Assembly: GCA_030674155.1 (NCBI GenBank) | Contig: CM060323.1 | Location: 4,771,072 to 4,835,071, forward strand | DNA: 64,000 nucleotides | Reading direction: 5' to 3' | Source of the DNA: Stramonita haemastoma | Taxonomy: Eukaryota > Mollusca > Gastropoda > Neogastropoda > Muricidae | Shown here: one piece after another, positions 20,225 to 56,508 of the stretch | Layout of the letters: each line of letters starts with the position of its first letter | Numbering within the stretch: the stretch's first letter is position 1 | The notes under the pieces: model-generated | The model's input: only the letters and a program-made list of their open reading frames with translations | The model's database searches: none | Told to the model about the DNA's origin: nothing | Position numbers and translations under genes: made by a program

Positions 20225-21960
20225 ACTGATGTCCTCTTGGTTCCAAGGCTGCATTGACATGGTGTTATGTTGTAACAGGTTATGTTGAGATTGCCTCCAG
20301 CCAGGACAAGCTCTTAACACAACAACCTGCACTCTCCTTTGATGAAAGGAGCACAAAACCTCTGAAGTTGGAGTAGGGCTGCTTATATAGCAAGATACTT
20401 GACAGCATGCAGCCATACTGGTAAACTTTTCACCCAGTCTATACTAGCTATCTCACAGTACAGTGTGTACTGTTTTGCTTATTTCTAAAAGATGAAATAA
20501 TAAAAATTATTTCATCTTTTAGAAATAAGCAAAACGGTACACACTGTTCTGTGAGATAGCTAGTACACACAGTATGTACTGTTTTGCTTATTTCTAAAAG
20601 ATGAAATAATAAAATCGGGTATTTTATTATTTCATCTTTTAGAAATAAGCAAAAACAGTACACAGCACTATCTCACAGTACAGTGTGTACTTTTTTGCTT
20701 ATTTCTAAAAGATGAAATAAAGTTTTATTATTTCATCTTTTAGAAATAAGCAAAAACAGTACACACTGTACTGTGAGATAGCTGGTACACACTGGGTGAA
20801 AAGTTTACCTGTATGGCTGCATGCTGTCGAGTACCTCACCATGCAGCCAGCCATACTCCAACTTCAGAGGTTTTGCTCTTTCTGTAACCTTTAGCACTCT
20901 GCAATCTTTGGGGACTGATTTTCTCTGTCTTTGCAATTTTTTTCCAATGAGCAAAAATCATGAGCACCTACTCATTTAGAACTGATGTATTGATGTGGAT
21001 GTATTTTTACTGTTTTTGCATTTTAATAAAGGAATGGATGAGGAATGTTTTCATATACGGCAATGTGTTCATGCACGTTTTGACAATGAAAAAAATAAAA
21101 CTGAAAAACAAAACCGGAAACGTGTCGACTTACTATTTTTTCACTTTGAGTGGAGGTGGTGGTTTTTTACTTTGAGTGGAGGTGTTGTTTTTTTAGTGCA
21201 ATCTACCAAACTGTTGTACTTCAGTCACAAAGAAAACGATTATTTCATCTTTTAGAAATAAGCAAAACACTTATTCCTCAGAAATACCTCGAGGCATCTC
21301 CTTTGGACCAAAAGGTTCTGTGAAATTGATTGGCGATCAATTTTCATGGCAACTCAGAACATCATCTTCACAATCATCATCTACCAGACTGAGGCACTTC
21401 AGTCAATTACAAAGTGATGATTTCGTCGGTCATAACAAATAACAGTTTTCCCTCAGAAATACCATCAGCCAGCGACAAATATTTACGGCCACTTCAGGCA
21501 TCGTATTCGCGATCATCATTGATCTGAGCAGAGTCAGATTCGATGGATATTTCCAGCAAAATCAGTGTCCACCATTTTGGAGTTAAACAAATCCCGAAAA
21601 TTGATTTTTACTTTTCAAAAATTCACTGTCGCATGTTGTGTTGAAGAAAATGCAAATGGCAGACAGCACAGGAAGCTTCAGCCTCGTTTTGAAAGGGAAG
21701 TGACTGTGCTGCCATTATTAGTAACGGAAACTGTGCTGATAAGCCGCGAAATTTGAACACCCTATGTTGGGCAACATGGGCCTGTAGATGCAAGGGAAAT
21801 ATCTGTTCTGCAGAGTGCTAAAGGTTCATGAAAGGAGAGTGCAGGTTGTTGTGCTGAGAGCTTGTCCTGGCTGAAGACAAACTCAACATAACCTGTTACA
21901 ACACAACACCATGTTAAATAATGCAGACCCTGGCACTTACCTGACATCAGTAACTGGCAC
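20225..21960. repeat. foldback element 3 with triple internal hairpin
   Basis: Outer arms: 20235-20440 (TGTAACAGGTTATGTTGAGA, CCTCTGAAGTTGGAGTA, GACAGCATGCAGCCATACTG) against 20790-20887 plus 21825-21960 (CAGCCATACTCCAACTTCAG, ACTCAACATAACCTGTTACA). The core 20450-20790 repeats TTGCTTATTTCTAAAAGATG and its complement in three successive hairpins. The right arm is split by the insert at 20888-21824. Confidence 0.8.
20888..21824. mobile_element. 937-bp insert with 16-bp inverted termini
   Basis: It begins CCTTTAGCACTCTGCA and ends with the exact complement TGCAGAGTGCTAAAGG. It interrupts the right arm of foldback element 3; the left arm (near 20330-20360) shows the uninterrupted state. No transposase-like ORF, so it is a likely non-autonomous DNA transposon. 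One copy of the ATTTCATCTTTTAGAAATAA motif lies inside at 21241-21262. Confidence 0.6.
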
Positions 21961-22799
21961 AGCTTTTGGCCTCGCCTGGGTCCCTGCTAAAACAAAAACA
22001 CACACAACAAAGATGGGGTTTTTTTTTCCTTTAGTAAGACCTCAATATTTACAAATGATTCTCATTTCAAAAGACAATAAATCGAGCCAGGGTCAAAACA
22101 GCTTCAGACTGATCTCTTATCTGTAGACAGAAGACTTCTTCCTCCTCTTCTGATACTTTTCCATTACTTACCAGTCTGGTTATCACAGTCTTGTTTCAGT
22201 GTCTCCTCTTCCAATGGTTCGGGCAATACAGTCATCATTCAAATGTCTCATATAAATGATTTGGTAGCATAAGTCGCTCACTAATAAAACCCTAAACAAA
22301 ACAGTAAATACCCCAAATATCGACATTTGAAAATCACAAAAATGCTGGCAATGTTCATACCCCCACATTTACCTAAACTATGGTCATGCTTAAATGATAT
22401 GATTTTTTTTTTAAATCAACATTCTAAAAGTGTGCTACTTGAACAATGGAGGAAGAACAGTATTGGTACACAACGGTTGCAACATTTCAAGAAAATAAAA
22501 ATACCTGAAGAAAACTTGAGAGATAGGAGTGAAACCTTACCAGGACCCGGCATATTTTTGTTTCAGTACTTTAGCAAAGGATATTCTCAACAATTTCACT
22601 GATAACTCACATCTCAATGTAAACAAACATATGTCCATCAAAAGCTTGTGTTCACAGAATGACAACCCTACTCTTGATTTTCTTTTCTTCTAAGAACATT
22701 TTTTAAAAATCTGGTCTTAAAAAAAAAGAAGACGTCACTTTTTTCTTTTTTTTAAACAGAACTGAAGGCAAATACCAGTATTAAAAAAGGGTGAAGGTG

Positions 22800-23065
22800 T
22801 TCTACAAATCTATGTGGTCATTGGGGTGCAAGGTGTCAGAGACTTCAGCTTCTCCAGGCGCCAGCATATTGTGAGCAGCACCCATCTCTCCCTCGCTACT
22901 CTAGCTTCCCTGACCCTGAAGATGGCAGATACCCATTTACAGCTGGGTGAACAAGGGGACTATACTGAAACCAAGGCACATGAACGGTCACCCATCCACA
23001 TAGTAACCATGCTCAATGCTGCAGGGGAGCGAGTGCTCTGACCACTAAGCTATCCTCTCCCCTAG
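22800..23065 (-). repeat. SINE C copy 1 (tRNA-derived)
   Basis: The - strand head is GGATAGCTTAGTGGTCAGAG (pol III A-box-like). The body contains the complements of CTCCAGGCGCCAGCATATTG and CCATTTACAGCTGGGTGAAC. Copies: 33380-33660, 49680-49955 and 42129-42365. The flanking stretches 21960-22800 and 23066-25370 contain no gene I recognise; part of 24.0-25.37 kb may be BSDC1 3'UTR. Confidence 0.7.
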
Positions 23066-24163
23066 TAATACTGGAGACAAAATTCATCAAGGAAGCACTG
23101 AGGAACGTCTGGAAGAGAGACAGAGATAACTGAAACTAGACACTAAAGTCTGACCTGCTTCAAAGGGATCATAAAGAGTATCGCAGTGGTAGTGATTGAA
23201 AGGTTTGCAACAAAGACCTGCAACACAGGACAGAAACCAAAAAAAAGGAACATTGTCTGAAGTAAACTGTGACTAGAGAAGCCCTTTTACACAGTACAAC
23301 CCCTTACCTGGGCTCCACTAACAACCAAGTTGCAGACCACAACACCTGGCTGAGAGACCAGGGAGAAGGGGGAGTGGGCAGGCTGTCCTGAACACACACA
23401 GGGAAAGACACAGTGGATGCCTGCCTGCCTATTGTCTGTTTTTTCAGTGCTAGGAAGGATGGATGGAAATACGATTAAATACTCCAACATGAAATTATTG
23501 ACACAGTAATTCACTTACTTTTGATTACATGGTCAAGATTATTCAGTCGTTGTCTTTCATCCTGTAATTTTATCGTCATCCTCATCTAGTACACAGTCAC
23601 GGAACTAAATCACAAAGAAAAGATCTAGTACATCAATAAGAGTATGTTGACACTAAAAAAAAACCTAAAAACCCAAAACAATGCTAACAACAAATCACGA
23701 GAGTAATAGGCTTCTGATAAATGAATTACCGAACACCATCTGTTCTTTCCTCCATGATTTTAAAAGTATGTTCATAAATGTTGTACACTCACACACACAC
23801 AATATGCAAGAATCACATCCACATGCATGTGCACATTTGCACACAGTCTCCAATAGGCTTAAATGTTGCAAGCATTACTACATAACCTGAATCCATTACT
23901 GTCAAACCGACTGACAGACAAATGTGGAAAAGCATAGACGAAGAGAATAAACACATCTATATATATAAAGGTCATACTAAATCTGATTTTGTTCAACACC
24001 AAAGTTTTTTTTATGAGCCATTAAAAATGCAAACAAAAAGCAAAACTCCCTTACATAATGCAATTTCTCAAATACTCGTTCTTCCCAGACCCCCCAGATA
24101 TGCAGACAGATATACCCACTCATATGCACACATACACACTGCATCTGAATAAAATTTTAAATG

Positions 24164-24200
<37 letters not shown>

Positions 24201-25370
24201 GACATCATCCTCAAGCCTCCTTACCACATTTACCCAACTGCTTTTACCTAATTAAGGGGATACACTAAACTTCAACTTTTTTTTTTTAACAACTTAATCA
24301 GCCACAACATTAAATAAGGGATTTAAGATAGCCAGTGTTTCTTATTCTTGGCAGATAAGGAATAAAATCTGCTCAATGCTTTCACAAAAAAGCAAACCTG
24401 CAGACTTTTTTTCCAGCACACCATGTTCATTTCATACATGGACTGTTCATGTGAACACCTGTGCTGTTAAAACAATGTAAGCCAACTGAAAACCACCAAG
24501 GAAAGTAACTGTGTGGCTATGAATTATTGATGCTAGCAGATTGGGTACATTAGCCAGATGGAAATTGTAACCAGAACAGAGAGCGTGGCTCTAGCTCTAA
24601 TCTACCAAGACCACTGCTGACCTCATCTCTTTCACTGGTGGGAAAACGTTCTCTAGAACATGGCAAGTTATGCAGATTTGTTCTGACAGCGAACACAAAT
24701 TTATCCGGAGCTTCATTCAGATAACCAAGGTTTAGGCATGCAAGGTTCCTCCAGACCACTGAAGTTCTGACAAGTGAGATTATTCCTACGACTGTTGTAT
24801 TAATTAAGCTATGTTCAGACTTGAACATGATGCAAGCTGATGGCTCGCAATTACATGCCTGTGATGTTTCTGGAAATAGCATGGTTTTCTCTCTTGCTCA
24901 CTGTATAATACATTGAATACAAGGACCTGTTTTACTTTGGTAACATCTACTGAATATATGCTACTCACTGGTATACCACGAATATATGCCACTGAAACCA
25001 GAAAAAAAAATGTTTATCAAATTTTGTCTGCAAAAAAATGTTGCAAGGTAAGCCATTTTTCAGCACAGTGCATGCAGCACCACAAGAGCTCACTCCTGTT
25101 TTGCTTGCAGAAAGTTTTAAAAACATGATTAAGAAAATAATAATGTTGGCTGAAATAACCTTTAGATGTCCAGCACAAGCTATGACATACACAACAAACC
25201 AGAACAATGTCTACAAGCCCTACACCCTCAAACACTCTTGCTCTCTCTCTCTCTCCTCCTAAGAGATAAGACAGACTACCAGATGGATGGTGGCAAGAAA
25301 GATGAAGCCCATGTAGTTACCCCAGTGTGAGTGAGTGGTGTGTGTGTCAGTCCACCACACACAGCTCTCC

Positions 25371-49358
<23,988 letters not shown>

Positions 49359-49679
49359 GATTGTTGCTCTCCTACCCAAAACAGTCGCTAAAAATACATT
49401 ACATATAAACAGACCACCACAACGCTAAAATTTGGAAATACTTGTTGGTTTTGATAGATAGAATTGGTTGAATCTTCATATGCTATCGTGTGCTCAAAAT
49501 GATAAGAATGTTTGCTGGTTCGGTTTTTCATTTTTTTTACTTTTCAGTGGAATAATACTCGGGTTAGAGATTATGTGTTCAGGGGAGTCTATGACAACAG
49601 TAAGTTTTGTCATCAAGTATGAGTTGTATCCCTTGCCAAAAAAATGGATTTTTCGGAAATTATTTAAAATAAAGGTAGG

Positions 49680-49955
49680 CTAAGTGTCCCCTAACTTATG
49701 TTGTCGTAGGGGAGTGAGGCGTTAGAGACCTCATTTCTTCAGGGGCCAGCATATTGAGGGCGGCGCCCATCTTCTCTCCCTCGCTGTTTTTCCTTCCCTG
49801 ACAGAAACAGGTACCCATTGACAGCTGGGGGACTATATTGCATCCAAGGCGTGCAAACGGTCATCCATCTAGGGCCTACCTGGTCACAACGGTCGATGCT
49901 GCTTTAACATTTGCTTGGGGAAAGCGAGTGCTCTGACCGCTGAACTACCCCTTGA
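49680..49955 (-). repeat. SINE C copy 3
   Basis: Similar to 33380-33660: CTTATGTTGTCGTAGGGGAG, GGGGCCAGCATATTGAGGGC, CATTGACAGCTGGGGG and GAGTGCTCTGACCGCTGAAC. It lies 300 bp upstream of the BSDC1 start codon. Confidence 0.7.
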
Positions 49956-50265
49956 AATTATCTACGTACCCAATATTTGCCCCGGTGTTTTAACAACCCC
50001 GCACCCCACCCCACTTTTTACTTTTTTTTTATATAAATAAAACAAGTATGTCATAATTGATGACAATTGCCAATAGGAAAAGTTATTCATTATTGCAAAA
50101 AATCATGCGACAAGAGTTACAAATGTTTTCCTAGATCATACATACTTTCGTGCGAACACGTTCATTCGTTTTTGTTTATAAATAAATATAGCCTGCTATG
50201 TTACTGATTTGTGTCTTCATCCTCTTAGTTAAAACTCTCCATTATTTACTCATATATATATATAG

Positions 50266-51240
<975 letters not shown>

Positions 51241-51706
51241 CACCCACCCCACACTCACTCACTCACTCATTCACTCCACTCACTCATCACCCCACCCCCC
51301 TCACACACACACACAACACAACACACACACACACACACACCATCTTCAAACAAATACCCAACGTACGTACAGACAAGCGTGTGCTAGATCTAGTACCGTG
51401 CCATGTTTTCGTTTCATCTATCAGACACGACCTAGGTTCGAACCCGGGCCTATTATGGGACCACGAGCAAAGCGTGAGTTTCATTCCTGTGGCCATCAAT
51501 CCTATCAGGCCATCTTCCGTCAGAAAGCATGGAGGGAGTCAGATCACAGATAGACTGACACTGCTGCCTTATCTTCTTCATCACCTTGTCTGCTTTCTCT
51601 GCTACGTTGACTCTGTTAACGTTTAACTTACTACCCCCCACCCCCACCCCACCCCCTCCCCTCCAAAAAAAAAAAAAACGAAAAAAAGGGAAAGAAAGCA
51701 CCCCAC

Positions 51707-51737
<31 letters not shown>

Positions 51738-51929
51738 AATCACCCCACCACCACCATCACACCAACCACTACTACACAAAACCCACCACAAAAAAAAACC
51801 AGCAAAAAGTTCAACAAAGCAACAACAAAAAAGAAAAGAAAACAGCCATGCAAAAAATAAATAAATAAATAAAATCCAAGCTGTTACAAAACATAACCTC
51901 AGTTTTACTACCGTTCATTGTTCTTTGTT

Positions 51930-52058
51930 GTCGTCTTCTTCTTCTCCTTCTTCTTCATCTTCTTCTTCTTCCTCCTTTTCTTCTTCTTCTTCTTCTTCTT
52001 CTTCTTCCTCCTCCTCTTCTTCGTCTTCCTCCTCCTCTTCTTCTTCTTCTTCTTTTCA
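51930..52058. repeat. (TTC)n tract
   Basis: About 110 bp of TTC/TCC triplets. The serine-only open frame over it is not a gene. Confidence 0.95.
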
Positions 52059-52964
52059 GGTCGACCAAGTTTTGTTTCTGTGCTGTCTTAAGCAGGTGAT
52101 ATATGTTTGTATTTTGTGTTTCTTGGGCAATGTCGGGCACTGATAGTAAGGGAGAAGGAATGACTGGACAAAATGATGTATTGTGGATTTGATTTTCATT
52201 TAGAGAAACAAACTCAGCCATGGGGAATAGACAGACAATGGGTCAGTCCCGAACCTGGCGTCTTTCCTTCGCAGTACTGAGGCAGGGTTTGTGTGTGTCT
52301 TCCTTTAACCCCCCATCCCCCCCCCCCCCAAATAAAATAAAAATAACAGAGAAAAAGCCCCTTGTGAAGCTTCTTCTTTTTTTTTTTTTTTAGTGGGTGT
52401 TACATGTACTTATCTTTGCCACGATATATAATGGAAAGACATTGCTATTTAAAAAAAAAAAATTAAATGGCTTAAAATTTGGGGGGTAAGGGATGGCGAG
52501 GCGGGGTGCGGGTAATGAGAACTCAAACAGCCAACATTCGCCCCCCAAAATAAATAAATAAAAATCTGAGCCAACATTCGCGATAGAAAGCACTGTATGA
52601 CACAGATTTAAAAACATGCAAACAAAAAGTGTTATTATATAGGCTAGCCTGGACACATTTTCCCCCGACAGACCTGTCGGCCCTCGAGGACGATTAAACA
52701 CTTTTCTATCGTTTTAATGTTATATTATAAATCAAGCGCAGTTTCGTCGACAAATAGAATAGAAAAGAGTTTACAAACGAGAGTGCATGTCAGACTGTAC
52801 AAAAGTGGACCACCCCATGTCCACGAAGTCACAAGTTACATCATCAAGGTTAATTAACAAAGTTGAACCGAAGTCCCCGCATGCACGGCCTAAGTAAGGC
52901 CACCGAGACTCCCCATCAAAACTCCCCATTTATTTTTATTTATATTTTTTTTATACCACTTTAT

Positions 52965-53190
52965 GTCACAGCAGATTTCTCTGCGTGAAATTCGGGCTGC
53001 TCTCTCTCCCGGGGAGAGCGCGCGTCGCCACATGTACAGCGCCTACCCATCATTTTTTTTCCTTTTTCCTGTCTGCAATTGTATTTTGTTTCCCTATCAG
53101 AGTGGCTGTTTTTCTACAGAACTTTGCCAGGGACAACCCCCCTTGTTACCATGGGTTCTTTTACGTGCGCCAAATATGGATGTGTAACAC

Positions 53191-53224
<34 letters not shown>

Positions 53225-53255
53225 TAGCGCCCAGACCACCACTCATGGTCTAATG
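52965..53255 (-). repeat. SINE G-type dispersed repeat
   Basis: Contains GATTTCTCTGCGTGAAATTC, TTGCCAGGGACAACCCCC, GGTTCTTTTACGTGCGCCAA and GACCTCGGTTTATCGTCTCA. This wording is very familiar from gastropod genomes in my recollection, and supports the organism guess. Confidence 0.65.
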
Positions 53256-53474
53256 GATGGGGGGGGGGGGGGGGGGGGCAAACGGGATCAAGAATCATCT
53301 GCTGAGTAGGTCATCTTCCACTGAGGTTGAGGCCATTGACCAGCAACTGACAACGGACTGCTGGACCCTGCAACACAAGCACAACGGTTTGAGTCACTGT
53401 GGGCCGTTGTAAATCTCAAAGTCGAAAAACTTCTTTCTGTCATGCATTCTCCCCTCCTTCCCATGTCACTTAAG

Positions 53475-53805
53475 GATGGGGACAGGATAGCCTAATGGTC
53501 AGAACATTGCGACCTGGGTTCGATTCCCGATGGAGGGAATTTTTCCCCTGCAGTTAACATCAGTGCTGACTCCACTCTCCTCAAAAGTCCTTCGGATGAG
53601 ACTATAAACCGAGGCCCCGTGTGCGAACGCACGCAGAACATCTTGCGCGCACGTTAAATCCTGTTCCACTTTTCGTAAGAGAAGGCCATTGTGTGCCGGT
53701 GAGAACAAATGACAAGATTGACAAACCTGCATACACACGGGGACTGGATGTAAAAAAGCACATGAGTGCTCATTCCATTATCCTGGATATAAAAGAAAAG
53801 AAAAA
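53475..53805 (+). repeat. SINE A, best full-length copy
   Basis: The head GACAGGATAGCCTAATGGTC (A box) and ACCTGGGTTCGATTCC (B box) show a tRNA origin. The body has TTAACATCAGTGCTGACTCC, CCTTCGGATGAGACTATAAAC and CTTTTCGTAAGAGAAGGCC. The tail is ATTCCATTATCCTGGATATA followed by AAAAGAAAAG. About 330 bp. At least eight other copies are in this window. Confidence 0.85.
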
Positions 53806-53909
53806 AAGAAGAAATAAACTTACTGAGACACTAACCTCGATCTTCGCAGGCTTGCTGGACTATGAAAAGACAATTGCTTTTGGTTACAGTTAGCATTTTT
53901 CTGAGGGGG

Positions 53910-53910
53910 T

Positions 53911-54006
<96 letters not shown>

Positions 54007-54046
54007 GGGGGGGGGGGGGGTCCTGTGACACCTCTTGCCTAGGCCT

Positions 54047-54108
<62 letters not shown>

Positions 54109-54381
54109 CAGACAGGAAAAAAGGTGGCGCTGCTCTTACGGCGAGATGTTTTGTCCCAGGGAGAGTAGCCGAAAAAAAAAATGCTGTGAATTATGCAGTA
54201 TACAATACAATACAATATAATATGATATAATATAATATTAATATGATATAATATGATATAATATGATATAATATAATATAAGATAAGATAAGATAAGATA
54301 AGATAAGATAAGATAAGATAATACAACATAGACACGCTCACACCTACACACGTGCGGGTGGGGGGGGGGGGGGGAGGGCAT

Positions 54382-54423
<42 letters not shown>

Positions 54424-54440
54424 CAATGATGTCATTTCTG
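53910..54440. repeat. (TG)n, (CA)n, AATAT/GATAA and (CT)n cluster
   Basis: (TG)n 53913-54003, (CA)n 54045-54105, ATAATATGAT and GATAA repeats 54205-54323, (CT)n near 54385-54422. 54440-54970 is unique without a gene. Confidence 0.95.
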
Positions 54441-54971
54441 TGGAAGCAATTTCGGGGGAAAGGGGGGGGGGGGGGGGGGTATGACGCGAAGGAGAAAGAT
54501 AAAACTGAGGAGAAAAAAATTACAAAGTTTTTACAATGTCACAATCGCGAACTTTGGCGCGTCAAATGTTAGTGGGTCACCATTAAATTCGTTTAGCCGA
54601 CAGGAACCCAAAAATGTAGTCGCGACAAGAGCTAGGAAAGAGGTTAGACCGAACGAACGAACGCACACACACACGACGGGAGGGGGGGGGGGGGGGGCAG
54701 TGGAGAGCGTTAAAAATGAAGTTTTCCTTGATTTATAGGTGCGATTATGTGTTCTGCATCTCCGTACCAAAAAACATTATCTCTTTTGAACCGATCTTGC
54801 TGAAGTTTTTCCTTTCAACTAAAGGGGAAATTAATATCTGTGTTTCGTGAAGCTGCAATCATAAACATATTATTGTGATGGTTGTAACAGATTTCTTTTA
54901 CAGTTCTTTTTTTTTTTTTTTTTAAAGTTTGGAATATTAATGCTACGAAAGGGAAGATATATAGCTCTGGC

Positions 54972-54976
<5 letters not shown>

Positions 54977-55025
<49 letters not shown>

Positions 55026-55029
55026 TGTG

Positions 55030-55097
<68 letters not shown>

Positions 55098-55390
55098 GAC
55101 AGAGAGAGAGACAGAGACAGAGAGAGAGACAGAGAGAGACAGAGAGAGACAGAGAGAGAGTCAGAGAGAGAGACAGAGAGAGAGAGAGACAGAGAGGGGG
55201 GATGACGAAAGGTAAACCAAAAAAAAAAAGGGGGGGGGGGGAGGTGGGAGAAGGAAAGCGAATGTGAACTGAATACTAAGTCTTATTTCAGATTGGGGCC
55301 ACTATAGCGCTATATAAATTCAATTTATTATTATTATTATTATTATTATTGTTATTATTATCATTATTATTATTATTATTATTATTATCT
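54977..55390. repeat. (TG)n, (GA)n with GACA interruptions, and (ATT)n
   Basis: (TG)n 54977-55032, (GA)n with periodic GACAGAGA 55034-55195, (ATT)n 55327-55389. The stretch 55390-56390 shows no features. Confidence 0.95.
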
Positions 55391-56387
55391 TTCTGAAAGG
55401 CAAGTTGAGCCAAACATGAGGTCCACAGAGCCAAGCAAAGCTAAAGAAACGCCCCAGTTTTCAAAGTCAACAAAACTGTGATTCAGCCCAGAGATGTCAG
55501 AAGAACAGTTAGCTGGGATTGGTGCATAGCATAGCAATGATTATCCTCACTGTCAATTATTAGTCAACATAATACTGATGGTGATGACAGAGATACCATT
55601 GTAGTTAGGGACAGTCGATGCCCTTCTGACATATTTCTTAATCAAAGACCCGAATCCCTTTAGTACATCTAGAGATGGAGGTGGGGGGTGGGGGGGGTGA
55701 GGGATGTGTGGAGGTGGGGGTAATTTGTTGCTAATCAGTTACTTGATTGGGCAACTTAGATCAATCAGCAACCAATCAATCAGTCGTAATCAGTCAATCA
55801 AATCAGTCAGAAACTGTCCAGAAAAATTTCCTCTCTAGTTCTTAAGCACTACTGGTCTGTGCTCTGTGAGCGTTTCAAATTTTTTTTTTTTTTTTTAAAC
55901 CTTTCAGAGAGCGGAAGATTTTTTACTGCTTGCAATAACCTTGAAGCCTTGACAGAGTTTTTAGAGCTCTCAGTTTTAGTTTCTTCTCGATCTTTGCCCT
56001 TTTGCAGAATGCAGTTAGAATATTGGACGTTCTCTTTTAGATAACCGGTTCTCTCGTATTCCTTTTCCAATATTATTACTGTGTTTCAACTTGTCTTTAT
56101 GTCTGGTCGTCAATTTTAAACGCACGGACACCAAACTGTGTTCCCAAGAACTTATAAATTTGTATTTTTTATTTTTTAAAATATATTTTATTGAAGCTCA
56201 AAGTTTTAGGGCCGCGATTTTTTTGTCCCCAAAGTAGGCTCAGAAAGTGTTGTGTTCACATGATGAATTTGTTGTGTTCTGGTAATATGAGTTAGATCTA
56301 TGGTGTTTTGAACCTCTTTACTGCCAAATGTCATGTCTAGTCTTGTTGTATTCTTGACTTGTAAGCAAAACCCAAAAAATGGCTAGG

Positions 56388-56390
<3 letters not shown>

Positions 56391-56478
<88 letters not shown>

Positions 56479-56507
56479 CACACACACACACACACACTCT
56501 CTCTCTC
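56391..56507. repeat. (CA)n(CT)n microsatellite at LINE truncation point
   Basis: About 108 bp of CA repeats and a few CT units that end where LINE coding sequence begins. Confidence 0.97.
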
Positions 56508-56508
56508 A

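Noticed and set aside
24550..24882. 110-residue - strand open frame near the BSDC1 3' end
   Set aside because: No domain, no splice logic and no similarity recognised; more likely chance or 3'UTR.
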